A stretch of 64,000 bases of DNA from CAMDHY01 sp046156265 (GCF_046156265.1 NZ_JAWDIR010000011.1:372001-436000); one strand, 5' to 3'; positions 32,354 to 41,955 are shown, numbered from the stretch's first letter. Made by a program: numbers and translations. The notes: generated by a model from the letters alone, not told the origin.

Positions 32354-32719
32354 ATGGAAGAGCTCCTCAAAGACTACCTCCCGATCGTCGTGTTCATCGG
32401 CGTCGCCGCTTTCGTCGGCACCGCGCTGCTCGTCGCGCCGTTCCTCGTCGCCTTCAGGGCGCCCGATACCGAGAAGCTCTCGGCCTACGAGTGCGGCTTC
32501 AACGCCTTCGACGACGCCCGCATGAAGTTCGACGTGCGGTTCTATCTGGTGTCGATCCTGTTCATCATCTTCGACCTCGAAGTGGCCTTCCTGTTCCCGT
32601 GGGCGGTGGCCTTCGGCGACCTCGGCTGGTTCGGCTTCTGGTCGATGATGACCTTCCTCGGCGTGCTCACCGTCGGGTTCGTCTACGAGTGGAAGAAGGG
32701 AGCGCTGGAATGGGATTGA
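32354..32719 (+). CDS. nuoA: NADH-quinone oxidoreductase subunit A
   Basis: This 121-residue subunit has three membrane helices. The loop between helices 1 and 2 contains EKLSAYECGFNAFDDARMKF with the conserved Cys, and FLVSILFIIFDLEVAFLFPW-type residues form helix 2. It lies at the junction of membrane and peripheral arms of complex I near the quinone site. It is the first gene of a complete nuoA-N operon and overlaps nuoB by 10 bases. Confidence 0.97.
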   Translation: MEELLKDYLPIVVFIGVAAFVGTALLVAPFLVAFRAPDTEKLSAYECGFNAFDDARMKFDVRFYLVSILFIIFDLEVAFLFPWAVAFGDLGWFGFWSMMTFLGVLTVGFVYEWKKGALEWD

Positions 32720-33288
32720 CCGCGCCCACGGGCCCGCTGGTCGCCAAGGCGCCCACCGGCCTCCTCGACCAGCACGGCCGCCCGGTCGGCCATGACGATC
32801 CGTTCTTCCAGGGCGTCAGCGACGAGCTCGCCGACCGCGGCTTCCTGGTGACGACGGCCGATGCCCTGATCACCTGGTCGCGCACCGGCTCGCTGATGTG
32901 GATGACCTTCGGCCTCGCCTGCTGCGCGGTCGAGATGATGCAGCTGTCGATGCCGCGCTACGACGCCGAGCGCTTCGGCTTCGCGCCGCGCGCGAGCCCC
33001 CGCCAGTCCGACGTGATGATCGTCGCCGGCACGCTCACCAACAAGATGGCGCCCGCTTTGCGCAAGGTCTACGACCAGATGCCGGAGCCGCGCTACGTCA
33101 TCTCGATGGGCTCGTGCGCCAACGGTGGCGGCTACTACCACTATTCCTACTCGGTGGTGCGCGGCTGCGACCGCGTGGTGCCGGTCGACATCTATGTTCC
33201 CGGGTGCCCGCCGACGGCCGAGGCGCTGCTCTACGGCGTTCTTCTCCTGCAGAAGAAGATCCGCCGCACCGGCACGATCGAGCGCTGA
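32710..33288 (+). CDS. nuoB: NADH-quinone oxidoreductase subunit B
   Basis: This 192-residue subunit carries the ligands of cluster N2, the last iron-sulfur centre before quinone: the Cys pair in FGLACCAVEMM, one Cys in SMGSCANGGGYYHYSYS and one in YVPGCPPTAEALLYG. ATG 32710 lies inside the end of nuoA. The N-terminus has a short extension (about 40 residues) before the conserved core, as usual in alphaproteobacteria. Confidence 0.98.
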   Translation: MGLTAPTGPLVAKAPTGLLDQHGRPVGHDDPFFQGVSDELADRGFLVTTADALITWSRTGSLMWMTFGLACCAVEMMQLSMPRYDAERFGFAPRASPRQSDVMIVAGTLTNKMAPALRKVYDQMPEPRYVISMGSCANGGGYYHYSYSVVRGCDRVVPVDIYVPGCPPTAEALLYGVLLLQKKIRRTGTIER

Positions 33289-33323
33289 TCGTGGCGGCGG
33301 CGACACTCTCCACGGAGACGGCG

Positions 33324-33926
33324 ATGGACGAGACGCTCAGCGAGCTCTCCGACTATCTCGGCCAGGCGCTCGGCGCGGCGCTGGGCGAGCGGACGGTGGC
33401 CTTCGGCGAACTCACCGTCACGGTGTCCGCCACCCGCCTGATCGAGGTGCTGCGCTTCCTGCGCGACGACGCGCGCTGCCAGTTCGTCTCCTTCATCGAT
33501 GCCTGCGGCGTCGACTGGCCGTCGCGCGAGAAGCGCTTCGACGTCGTCTACCACCTCTTGTCGCCGCACCAGAACCTGCGCATCCGCGTCAAGGTCGAGA
33601 CCGACGCGGCCACCACGGTGCCGTCCGCAACTGCGATCTACCCGGGCGCCGACTGGTTCGAGCGCGAGGCCTACGATCTCTACGGCATCCTGTTCACCGG
33701 CCACCCGGACCTCAGGCGCATCCTCACCGACTACGGCTTCGACGGCCATCCGCTGCGCAAGGACTTCCCGCTGACCGGCTTCGTCGAGGTCCGCTACGAC
33801 GACGCGGTCAAGCGCGTCGTCTACGAGCCCGTGCGGCTGACGCAGGAGTTCCGCGCCTTCGACTTTTTGTCCCCGTGGGAAGGGCCGGACTACGTCCTGC
33901 CGGGCGATGAGAAGGCGAAGACGTGA
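33324..33926 (+). CDS. nuoC: NADH-quinone oxidoreductase subunit C
   Basis: This 200-residue 30-kDa subunit of the connecting module contains FVSFIDACGVDWPSREKRFD, EREAYDLYGILFTGHPDLRR and GHPLRKDFPLTGFVEVRYDD. It is separate from nuoD, unlike the fused nuoCD of E. coli. CGGAGA precedes ATG 33324. The 123-base gap to nuoD is large for this operon and contains tandem repeats. Confidence 0.97.
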   Translation: MDETLSELSDYLGQALGAALGERTVAFGELTVTVSATRLIEVLRFLRDDARCQFVSFIDACGVDWPSREKRFDVVYHLLSPHQNLRIRVKVETDAATTVPSATAIYPGADWFEREAYDLYGILFTGHPDLRRILTDYGFDGHPLRKDFPLTGFVEVRYDDAVKRVVYEPVRLTQEFRAFDFLSPWEGPDYVLPGDEKAKT

Positions 33927-33959
33927 TGCGGGCGGCAGCAGTGGTCGCTGGTGCGACGG

Positions 33960-33987
33960 CAGTGGGCAGTGGGCAGTGGGCAGTGGG
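33960..33987 (+). repeat. Four tandem CAGTGGG units in the nuoC-nuoD spacer
   Basis: Four perfect 7-bp units run from 33960 to 33987. Similar but imperfect GGCAGTG repeats occur near 23105-23155. They interrupt the otherwise compact operon between nuoC and nuoD. Confidence 0.75.
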
Positions 33988-34049
33988 GGTGACGCCAGCG
34001 GGCGGCCTGCCAGTTGGCCCGTCCTTCGACGCAACCTTCGGGGCCTCCC

Positions 34050-35240
34050 ATGCCTGAAGCCGAAGTCCGCAACTTCAACATCAACTTCGGGCCGCAGCAT
34101 CCGGCGGCGCATGGCGTGCTGCGCCTCGTGCTGGAGCTCGACGGCGAAGTCGTGACGCGCGTCGATCCGCACATCGGGCTCTTGCACCGCGGCACCGAGA
34201 AGCTGATCGAGCAGAAGACCTACCTGCAGGCGATCCCCTATTTCGACCGGCTCGACTACGTCGCGCCGATGAACCAGGAACACGCCTTCTGCCTGGCGGT
34301 CGAGAAGCTCCTCGGCATCACCGTGCCGAAGCGGGCGCAGCTCATCCGCGTGCTCTATTCGGAAATCGGCCGGCTGCTCTCCCACCTCCTCAACGTCACC
34401 ACCCAGGCGATGGACGTCGGCGCGCTGACGCCGCCGCTCTGGGGCTTCGAGGAGCGCGAGAAGCTGATGGTGTTCTATGAGCGCGCCTCGGGCGCGCGCA
34501 TGCACGCCGCCTACTTCCGCCCGGGCGGCGTCCATCAGGACCTGCCGGCTGGCCTCGTCGACGACATCTGGGACTTCTGCGACCCCTTCCTCGGCGTCGT
34601 CGACGACCTCGAGGGGCTGCTCTCCGAGAACCGCATCTTCAAGCAGCGCAACGTCGACATCGCCGTGGTGCGGCTCGAGGACTGCTGGGCCTGGGGCTTC
34701 TCCGGCGTGATGGTGCGCGGCTCGGGCGCGGCCTGGGACCTGCGCAAGTCGCAGCCCTACGAGTGCTACGACGAGCTCGAGTTCGACATTCCGATCGGCA
34801 AGAACGGCGACTGCTACGACCGCTATCACATCCGCGTCGAGGAGATGCGGCAGTCGGTGCGGATCATGAAGCAGTGCCTGGAGAAGCTGCGCCGGCCGGA
34901 AGGGCAGGGGCCGGTTCACGCCCTCGAGGGCAAGGTGGTGCCGCCCTCGCGGGGCGAGATGAAGCGCTCGATGGAGGCGCTCATCCACCATTTCAAGCTC
35001 TATACCGAGGGCTACCGCGTGCCCGCGGGCGAGGTCTACGCCGCCGTCGAGGCGCCGAAGGGCGAGTTCGGCGTCTATCTCGTCGCCGACGGCACCAACA
35101 AGCCCTATCGCTGCAAGATCCGTGCGCCCGGATTCGCGCACCTGCAGGCGATGGACTTCCTCTGCCAGGGCCACATGCTGGCGGACGTCTCCGCCATCCT
35201 GGGCTCCATCGACATCGTTTTCGGAGAGGTGGATCGCTGA
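34050..35240 (+). CDS. nuoD: NADH-quinone oxidoreductase subunit D
   Basis: The 396-residue 49-kDa subunit begins PEAEVRNFNINFGPQHPAAH and has HRGTEKLIEQKTYLQAIPYF and MNQEHAFCLAVEKLL, with the quinone-site His/Tyr region. The start is ATG 34050, just before the conserved N-terminus; an upstream ATG at 34014 would add 12 poorly conserved residues. Its stop overlaps nuoE by one base. Confidence 0.97.
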   Translation: MPEAEVRNFNINFGPQHPAAHGVLRLVLELDGEVVTRVDPHIGLLHRGTEKLIEQKTYLQAIPYFDRLDYVAPMNQEHAFCLAVEKLLGITVPKRAQLIRVLYSEIGRLLSHLLNVTTQAMDVGALTPPLWGFEEREKLMVFYERASGARMHAAYFRPGGVHQDLPAGLVDDIWDFCDPFLGVVDDLEGLLSENRIFKQRNVDIAVVRLEDCWAWGFSGVMVRGSGAAWDLRKSQPYECYDELEFDIPIGKNGDCYDRYHIRVEEMRQSVRIMKQCLEKLRRPEGQGPVHALEGKVVPPSRGEMKRSMEALIHHFKLYTEGYRVPAGEVYAAVEAPKGEFGVYLVADGTNKPYRCKIRAPGFAHLQAMDFLCQGHMLADVSAILGSIDIVFGEVDR

Positions 35241-36133
35241 TGGCCGTCCGTCGCCTTCACCACCAGCAGCCGGCGTCCTTCGCGTTCACGCCCGAGAACC
35301 TCGAATGGGCGCGCACCGTGATTGCGCGCTTCCCGGAAGGGCGGCAGGCGAGCGCCGTGATCCCGCTGATGTGGCGGGCGCAGGAGCAGGAGGGCTGGGT
35401 CAGCGAGCCCTGCATCCGCGTCATCGCCGAGATGCTGGAGATGCCGAACATCCGCGTGCTGGAGGTCGCGACCTTCTACACGATGTTCCAGCTCGCCCCG
35501 GTGGGGAAGAAGGCGCACATCCAGGTGTGCGGCACGACGCCGTGCCAGCTGCGCGGCGCCGAGGACCTCATCGAGATCTGCAAGCGGCGCATCCACCACG
35601 ACCCCTTCCACGTGTCGGCCGACGGCGACTTCTCGTGGGAGGAGGTCGAGTGTCTCGGCGCCTGCGTGAACGCGCCGATGGTGCAGGTGGTCAAGGACAC
35701 CTACGAGGACCTGACGCCGGAAAGCTTCGAGGCGCTGATCGACGGCTTCGCCCGCGGCGCCCCGCCGGTGCCGGGCCCGCAGAACGGCCGCAGCTTCTCG
35801 ATGCCCGAGGGCGGGGCCACCACGCTCACCGATCTGGAGGCGATCCTGCGCGGTCCCGCCAATCGCGACACCGGCCCGGCCCACGGCGACGACCAGGCGC
35901 CGCTCGAGATGGGGCGGCCGCACGAGACCCGGCCGGAGCAGCAGGTGTCCGACTCGCCCGGAGCGCGTGCCGCCGAGGGCAAGACGCCGCTGAAGAGCGA
36001 AGAGGTCGCCGCCGCCGCACCGAAGATCGCCGAGACGGCGCCGGAGCCGGCCGAGGCGTCCGGCGCTTCGGACGGCAAGGACGGCGCCGACAAGGCGCCC
36101 GCCGGCACCGCGCCGGCCGGCACGAAGAGCTGA
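35240..36133 (+). CDS. nuoE: NADH-quinone oxidoreductase subunit E, with long C-terminal tail
   Basis: The first 175 residues or so are a standard 24-kDa thioredoxin-like subunit holding one 2Fe-2S cluster: two Cys in CGTTPCQLRG and two in CLGACVNAP. The remaining 120 residues or so are a low-complexity Ala/Pro/Glu/Lys-rich tail (for example KSEEVAAAAPKIAETAPEPA). At 297 residues it is far longer than the E. coli subunit (166). The tail is probably disordered; its role is unknown. ATG overlaps the nuoD stop (TGATG). Confidence 0.96.
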   Translation: MAVRRLHHQQPASFAFTPENLEWARTVIARFPEGRQASAVIPLMWRAQEQEGWVSEPCIRVIAEMLEMPNIRVLEVATFYTMFQLAPVGKKAHIQVCGTTPCQLRGAEDLIEICKRRIHHDPFHVSADGDFSWEEVECLGACVNAPMVQVVKDTYEDLTPESFEALIDGFARGAPPVPGPQNGRSFSMPEGGATTLTDLEAILRGPANRDTGPAHGDDQAPLEMGRPHETRPEQQVSDSPGARAAEGKTPLKSEEVAAAAPKIAETAPEPAEASGASDGKDGADKAPAGTAPAGTKS

Positions 36134-36146
36134 GGGAGCCACCGCG

Positions 36147-37451
36147 ATGCTCAGCGACAAGGACCGCATCTTCACCAACCTCTACGGCCAGCACGACTGG
36201 GGCCTCCAGGGCGCCCTGAAGCGCGGCCAGTGGGACGGCACCAAGGGCTTCATCGACAAGGGCCGCGACTGGATCATCGACCAGATGAAGGCCTCGGGCC
36301 TGCGCGGTCGTGGCGGTGCCGGCTTCCCGACGGGCCTCAAGTGGTCGTTCATGCCGAAGGTGCCGGCCGAGGGCCGCCCGCACTACCTCGTCGTCAACGC
36401 CGACGAATCCGAGCCCGGCACCTGCAAGGACCGCGAGATCCTGCGCCACGACCCGCACACGCTGGTCGAGGGCTGCCTGATCGCGAGCTTCGCGATGGGC
36501 GCGCACGCCTGCTACATCTACGTGCGCGGCGAGTTCATCCGCGAGCGCGAGCGGCTGCAGGCGGCGATCGACCAGGCCTACGAGGCCAAGCTGATCGGCA
36601 AGAACAACGTCCACGGCTGGGACTTCGACTGCTACGTCGCCCACGGCGCCGGCGCCTACATCTGCGGCGAGGAAACGGCGCTGCTGGAAAGCCTCGAGGG
36701 CAAGAAGGGCCAGCCGCGCCTGAAGCCGCCGTTCCCGGCCAACATGGGCCTCTATGGCTGCCCGACGACGGTCAACAACGTCGAATCGATCGCCGTGTCC
36801 GGCGAGATCCTCCGCCGCGGGCCGGCCTGGTTCGCCGGGCTCGGCAAGCCGAACAACACCGGCACCAAGCTCTTCTGCATCTCCGGCCACGTGAACAAGC
36901 CGTGCACGGTGGAGGAGGAGATGGGCATTCCCTTCCGCGAGCTCGTCGAGCGCCACTGCGGCGGCATCCGCGGCGGCTGGGACAACCTGCTCGCCGTGAT
37001 CCCGGGAGGCTCGTCGGTGCCGCTGCTGCCGGCGCACCAGTGCGAAGACCTGGCCATGGACTTCGACACCCTGCGCAACCTCAAGTCCGGCCTCGGCACC
37101 GCCGCGGTGATCGTCATGGACAAGTCCACCGACGTCATCAAGGCGATCGCCCGCCTCGCCCACTTCTACAAGCACGAGAGCTGCGGCCAGTGCACGCCCT
37201 GCCGGGAAGGCACCGGCTGGATGTGGCGCGTCATGGAGCGGCTCGTGAAGGGCGAGGCGAAGAAGTCCGAGATCGACATGCTCCTGCAGGTGACGACGCA
37301 GATCGAGGGGCACACCATCTGCGCCCTCGGCGACGCCGCCGCCTGGCCGATCCAGGGCCTGATCCGCCACTTCCGCCCCGTCATCGAGGCCCGCATCGAC
37401 GCCTATCAGGCGCGTGCCGTGCCGGGCGTGACGCTGCAGGCGGCGGAGTGA
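36147..37451 (+). CDS. nuoF: NADH-quinone oxidoreductase subunit F
   Basis: This 434-residue NADH-oxidising subunit has the glycine-rich nucleotide/FMN region GLRGRGGAGFPTGLKWSFMP and NADESEPGTCKDREI, GAGAYICGEETALLESLEG, and the 4Fe-4S ligands in SCGQCTPCREG plus a later Cys in TICALGDAAAWP. FMN accepts hydride from NADH here. It starts 13 bases after nuoE. Confidence 0.98.
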   Translation: MLSDKDRIFTNLYGQHDWGLQGALKRGQWDGTKGFIDKGRDWIIDQMKASGLRGRGGAGFPTGLKWSFMPKVPAEGRPHYLVVNADESEPGTCKDREILRHDPHTLVEGCLIASFAMGAHACYIYVRGEFIRERERLQAAIDQAYEAKLIGKNNVHGWDFDCYVAHGAGAYICGEETALLESLEGKKGQPRLKPPFPANMGLYGCPTTVNNVESIAVSGEILRRGPAWFAGLGKPNNTGTKLFCISGHVNKPCTVEEEMGIPFRELVERHCGGIRGGWDNLLAVIPGGSSVPLLPAHQCEDLAMDFDTLRNLKSGLGTAAVIVMDKSTDVIKAIARLAHFYKHESCGQCTPCREGTGWMWRVMERLVKGEAKKSEIDMLLQVTTQIEGHTICALGDAAAWPIQGLIRHFRPVIEARIDAYQARAVPGVTLQAAE

Positions 37452-37496
37452 GGGCGATGACGGACGACCACCGCGCTGTGACGGGAAGATGAGCCG

Positions 37497-39593
37497 ATGA
37501 CCAAGATCATCGTCGACGGCACCGAGGTGGACGTCGCGCCGGAATCGACGCTGCTGCAGGCGGCGGAACTCGCCGGGGCGGAGATCCCGCGCTTCTGCTT
37601 CCACGAGCGGCTGTCGATCGCCGGCAACTGCCGGATGTGCCTCGTCGAGGTGAAGGGCGGCCCGCCGAAGCCGGCGGCCTCCTGCGCCATGGCGGTGAAG
37701 GACCTGCGCCCCGGCCCGAACGGCGAGGCGCCGGAGATCTTCACCAACACGCCGATGGTGAAGAAGGCGCGCGAAGGGGTGATGGAGTTCCTGCTCATCA
37801 ATCACCCGCTCGACTGCCCGATCTGCGACCAGGGCGGCGAGTGCGACCTGCAGGACCAGTCGATGCTGTACGGCGTCTCCGGCTCGCGCTTCCACGAGAA
37901 CAAGCGCGCCGTCGAGGACAAGTACATCGGCCCGCTGGTCAAGACGATCATGAACCGGTGCATCCACTGCACCCGCTGCGTGCGCTTCACCACGGAGGTG
38001 GCAGGCGTGCCGGATCTCGGCGCCACCGGGCGCGGCGAGGACATGGAGATCACCACCTATCTCGAGCACGCGATGGGCTCGGAGCTGCAGGGCAACGTCG
38101 CCGACCTCTGCCCGGTCGGCGCGCTGACCCACAAGCCGTTCGCCTTCACCGGCCGCGTCTGGGAGTTCGCCAAGACCGAGTCGGTCGACGTGATGGACGC
38201 CGTCGGCTCCAACATCCGCGTCGACACCCGCGGCCGCGAGGTGATGCGGATCCTGCCGCGGCTGAACGAGTGGGTGAACGAGGAGTGGCTCTCCGACAAG
38301 AGCCGCTACATCTGGGACGGCCTGCGCACCCAGCGCCTCGACCAGCCCTATGTGCGCCGCGGCGGTCGGCTGATGCCGGCGACGTGGCCGGAGGCGTTCA
38401 CCGCCATCGCCGAGAAGGTGAAGGCGGCGGGTCCGGCCCGCGTCGGCGCCATCGGCGGTGACCTCGCCTCGACCGAAGAGCTGTTCGCCCTGAAGGACCT
38501 GATGACGCGCCTCGGCGTGGCGAGCGTCGACTGCCGCCAGGATGGCGCCGCGCTCCACCCGGCTGACGGCCGGGCGAGCTATCTCTTCAACGTCGGCATC
38601 CGCGCCATCGAGGAGGCCGACGCGATCCTGCTCGTCGGCTGCAATCCGCGGCGCGAGGCGGCGGTGCTGAACGCCCGCATCCGCAAGCGCTGGCGGGCAA
38701 GCGGGCTGCCGGTCGGCGTCATCGGTGAGCCGGTCGATCAGACCTATCCGGTCGAGTATCTCGGTGCCGGCCCCGATACGCTCAAGGACGTCGCCGCCGG
38801 CAAGCACACCTTCGCCGACGTGCTGGCGAAGGCCGAGCGGCCGCTGATCATCGTCGGCCAGGGGGCGCTGTCGCGACCCGACGGCGCGGCGGTGCTGTCG
38901 CTCGCGGCGCGGGCGGCAGTGGCGGCAGGTGCGGTTTCGGCCGACTGGAACGGCTTTGCGGTGCTGCACACGGCGGCGTCGCGCGTCGGTGGCCTCGATG
39001 TCGGCTGCGTGCCAGGCGAGGGCGGCCGCGACACAGCCGGGATGCTCGAGGCGGCGAGCGCGGGCGACCTCGATGTCGTCTTCCTGCTCGGCGCCGACGA
39101 GATTCCCATGGACCGGCTGGGCTCGGCCTTCGTCGTCTATCTCGGCACCCACGGCGACGCCGGGGCGCATCGCGCCGACGTCATCCTGCCGGGGGCGGCC
39201 TACACCGAGAAGCCGGCGACCTACGTCAACACCGAGGGGCGGGTGCAGCGGGCGAACCGCGCCGCCTTCCCGCCGGGACAGGCGCGCGAGGACTGGGCGG
39301 TGCTCCGGGCGCTGTCGGCCGTGCTCGGCGCGACGCTTCCCTATGATTCGCTGCTCGAACTGCGCGCGGCGATGATCGAAGCGGTGCCGCACCTCGAGGC
39401 GGTCGACCAGGTGGTGGCGGCCGATCCGGCCGCCGTCGAGCGGCTGGGCACACGCGGCGGCGATCCGTCGAGCGCGCCGTTCCGGTCGGCGGTGACGGAG
39501 TTCTACCTGACGAACCCGATCGCCCGCGCGTCGGCCGTGATGGCGGAATGCGCGGCGCTCGCCCGCGCCCGCATGGCGGAGGCCGCGGAATGA
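37497..39593 (+). CDS. nuoG: NADH-quinone oxidoreductase subunit G
   Basis: This 698-residue subunit is the usual length for alphaproteobacteria. The N-terminal ferredoxin domain has a 2Fe-2S set around FCFHERLSIAGNCRMCLVEV. Next are the His/Cys-ligated 4Fe-4S in CPICDQGGECDLQDQ and a second 4Fe-4S around CIHCTRCVRF. The rest is an inactive molybdopterin-oxidoreductase-like domain. It starts 45 bases after nuoF. Confidence 0.97.
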   Translation: MTKIIVDGTEVDVAPESTLLQAAELAGAEIPRFCFHERLSIAGNCRMCLVEVKGGPPKPAASCAMAVKDLRPGPNGEAPEIFTNTPMVKKAREGVMEFLLINHPLDCPICDQGGECDLQDQSMLYGVSGSRFHENKRAVEDKYIGPLVKTIMNRCIHCTRCVRFTTEVAGVPDLGATGRGEDMEITTYLEHAMGSELQGNVADLCPVGALTHKPFAFTGRVWEFAKTESVDVMDAVGSNIRVDTRGREVMRILPRLNEWVNEEWLSDKSRYIWDGLRTQRLDQPYVRRGGRLMPATWPEAFTAIAEKVKAAGPARVGAIGGDLASTEELFALKDLMTRLGVASVDCRQDGAALHPADGRASYLFNVGIRAIEEADAILLVGCNPRREAAVLNARIRKRWRASGLPVGVIGEPVDQTYPVEYLGAGPDTLKDVAAGKHTFADVLAKAERPLIIVGQGALSRPDGAAVLSLAARAAVAAGAVSADWNGFAVLHTAASRVGGLDVGCVPGEGGRDTAGMLEAASAGDLDVVFLLGADEIPMDRLGSAFVVYLGTHGDAGAHRADVILPGAAYTEKPATYVNTEGRVQRANRAAFPPGQAREDWAVLRALSAVLGATLPYDSLLELRAAMIEAVPHLEAVDQVVAADPAAVERLGTRGGDPSSAPFRSAVTEFYLTNPIARASAVMAECAALARARMAEAAE

Positions 39594-39639
39594 CACGCGG
39601 CCTCACGAACACGACCCGCACGGCGGCGGAGAGCGCCCG

Positions 39640-40704
39640 ATGAGCGACTTCTGGACCACCTACGCGCTGCCGTTCCTGATCATGCTCGGGCAGAGCGTGC
39701 TCCTGATCGTCGTGCTGCTCGTCATCATCGCCTACATCCTGCTCGCCGACCGCAAGATCTGGGCGGCGGTGCAGATGCGGCGCGGCCCGAACGTCGTCGG
39801 CCCCTTCGGCCTGTTCCAGTCGTTCGCCGACCTCCTGAAGTTCATCTTCAAGGAGCCGGTGATCCCCTCGAGCGCCAACAAGGGCATCTTCCTGCTCGCG
39901 CCGCTCGTCATGGCGACGCTGTCGATCGCCGCCTGGGCGGTGATCCCGGTCGCCGAGGGCTGGGTGATCGCCGACATCAACGTGGCCACCCTCTACATCT
40001 TCGCGATCTCGTCGCTCGGCGTGTACGGCATCATCATGGGAGGCTGGGCCTCCAACTCGAAGTACCCGTTCCTGTCGGCGCTGCGCTCGGCGGCGCAGAT
40101 GGTCTCCTACGAGGTGTCGATCGGCTTCGTGCTCGTCACGGTGCTGCTCTGCGCCGGCACGCTGAACCTGTCGGAAGTGGTGCACGCCCAGTACGCGCAC
40201 GGGCTCGCCACCGCGCTCGGCGTGCCGTGGCTGACCATCCTGAACTGGTACTGGCTGCCGCTCTTCCCGATGTTCATCATCTTCTTCATCTCGGCGCTGG
40301 CCGAGACGAACCGGCCGCCCTTCGACCTCGTCGAGGCGGAATCGGAGCTGGTGGCGGGCTTCATGGTGGAGTACGGCTCCAGCCCCTACATGATGTTCAT
40401 GCTCGCCGAGTATGTGGCCATCGCCACCATGTGCGCGCTGACCACCATCCTGTTCCTCGGCGGCTGGCTCTCCCCGATCGACCTGCCCCCCTTCAACTGG
40501 GTGCCGGGGGTGATCTGGTTCCTGCTGAAGTCGCTGTTCGTCTTCTTCATGTTCGCCATGGTGAAGGCGATGGTGCCGCGCTACCGCTACGACCAGCTGA
40601 TGCGCCTCGGCTGGAAGGTGTTCCTGCCGATCTCGCTCGCCATGGTCTTCATCGTCGCGGCGGTCCTGATGCTGACGGGCTGGGCGCCCGGCATGGCGTC
40701 CTGA
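39640..40704 (+). CDS. nuoH: NADH-quinone oxidoreductase subunit H
   Basis: This 354-residue membrane subunit has eight or so helices and forms the floor of the quinone chamber. LADRKIWAAVQMRRGPNVVG lies after helix 1. The acidic loop SALAETNRPPFDLVEAESEL is the most conserved region. It starts 46 bases after nuoG. Confidence 0.98.
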   Translation: MSDFWTTYALPFLIMLGQSVLLIVVLLVIIAYILLADRKIWAAVQMRRGPNVVGPFGLFQSFADLLKFIFKEPVIPSSANKGIFLLAPLVMATLSIAAWAVIPVAEGWVIADINVATLYIFAISSLGVYGIIMGGWASNSKYPFLSALRSAAQMVSYEVSIGFVLVTVLLCAGTLNLSEVVHAQYAHGLATALGVPWLTILNWYWLPLFPMFIIFFISALAETNRPPFDLVEAESELVAGFMVEYGSSPYMMFMLAEYVAIATMCALTTILFLGGWLSPIDLPPFNWVPGVIWFLLKSLFVFFMFAMVKAMVPRYRYDQLMRLGWKVFLPISLAMVFIVAAVLMLTGWAPGMAS

Positions 40705-40734
40705 CCGGCAGAGACGACAAGAGAGGTTCGACCG

Positions 40735-41223
40735 ATGTCGCTCGCCCAGGCCGCCAAGTCGCTGCTCCTGCAGGAGTTCGTGTCGGCGTTCTTCCTGTCG
40801 ATGCGCTACTTCTTCAAGCCGAAGTCGACGCTGAACTACCCCTTCGAGAAGGGGCCGGTGAGCCCGCGCTTCCGTGGCGAGCACGCGCTGCGCCGCTATC
40901 CGAACGGCGAGGAACGCTGCATCGCCTGCAAGCTCTGCGAGGCGATCTGCCCGGCGCAGGCGATCACCATCGAGGCCGGCCCGCGCCGCAACGACGGCAC
41001 GCGCCGCACCACCCGCTACGACATCGACATGGTGAAGTGCATCTACTGCGGCTTCTGCCAGGAGGCGTGCCCGGTGGACGCGATCGTCGAGGGGCCGAAC
41101 TTCGAGTTCGCCACCGAGACGCGCGAGGAGCTCTACTACGACAAGGACCGGCTGCTCGCGAACGGCGCGCGCTGGGAGCGCGAGATCGCGCGCAACATCG
41201 AGATGGACGCGCCCTACCGCTGA
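40735..41223 (+). CDS. nuoI: NADH-quinone oxidoreductase subunit I
   Basis: This 162-residue ferredoxin-like subunit has two 4Fe-4S motifs, CIACKLCEAICP and CIYCGFCQEACP, each completed by a Cys from the other as in 8Fe ferredoxins (clusters N6a and N6b). The N-terminal amphipathic helix contains FFLSMRYFFKPKSTLNYPFE. nuoJ follows after a 123-base gap. Confidence 0.98.
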   Translation: MSLAQAAKSLLLQEFVSAFFLSMRYFFKPKSTLNYPFEKGPVSPRFRGEHALRRYPNGEERCIACKLCEAICPAQAITIEAGPRRNDGTRRTTRYDIDMVKCIYCGFCQEACPVDAIVEGPNFEFATETREELYYDKDRLLANGARWEREIARNIEMDAPYR

Positions 41224-41346
41224 GGCGGGTTCGGGTGCGGCGTGTCCGCCCGCCGTCCGGCGGGCGGTGGACTGGGATCGCGCGGGCGGGCTAGAACGCG
41301 CGGCGACTGAGCGGCCGGATCGACCGGCGCCGAACGGGGGTCAGGA

Positions 41347-41955
41347 ATGGTCCTGCAGACCTTATTCTTCTACCTCTTCGCCGCCATCACGGTGGCGTCG
41401 GCGTTCATGGTGATTTCCTCGCGCAATCCCGTGCACTCCGTGCTGTTCCTGATCCTCGCCTTCTTCAACGCCGCCGGGCTGTTCCTGCTGCTCGGGGCGG
41501 AGTTCCTGGCGATGATCCTGGTCGTCGTCTATGTCGGCGCGGTGGCGGTGCTGTTCCTGTTCGTGGTGATGATGCTCGACGTCGACTTCGTCGAGCTGCG
41601 CCAGGGCTTCCTGCAGTACCTGCCGATCGGGGCGCTGATCGGGCTCGTGCTGCTGGTCGAGCTCGTCATGGTGCTCGGCACCTGGGTGACGGCGCCGGAC
41701 GGCGGTGGCGTGGCGCTGATTCCGCCGATGGGCGAGGTCAGCAACACGAGGGCGCTCGGGCTGCTGCTCTACACCCGCTACATCTACTTCTTCCAGGCGG
41801 CGGGCCTGGTGCTGCTGGTCGCGATGATCGGGGCGATCGTGCTGACGCTGCGCCACAAGGAAGGCGTCAAGCGGCAGTCGATCTCGGCGCAGAACGCCCG
41901 CACGAAGGCGACCGCCATCGAGGTGCGCAAGGTCGCACCCCGGAAAGGTATCTGA
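41347..41955 (+). CDS. nuoJ: NADH-quinone oxidoreductase subunit J
   Basis: This 202-residue subunit has five membrane helices. The third contains FLAMILVVVYVGAVAVLFLF, whose VGA region includes the conserved glycine near the pi-bulge. The C-terminal tail is basic. GGGGGTCAGGA precedes the ATG. nuoK follows after 94 bases. Confidence 0.96.
   Translation: MVLQTLFFYLFAAITVASAFMVISSRNPVHSVLFLILAFFNAAGLFLLLGAEFLAMILVVVYVGAVAVLFLFVVMMLDVDFVELRQGFLQYLPIGALIGLVLLVELVMVLGTWVTAPDGGGVALIPPMGEVSNTRALGLLLYTRYIYFFQAAGLVLLVAMIGAIVLTLRHKEGVKRQSISAQNARTKATAIEVRKVAPRKGI

Noticed and set aside
35826..39596. 1256-codon minus-strand frame opposite nuoE-nuoG
   Set aside because: Antisense shadow of high-G+C coding sequence; low-complexity His/Arg/Asp composition and no known domain.
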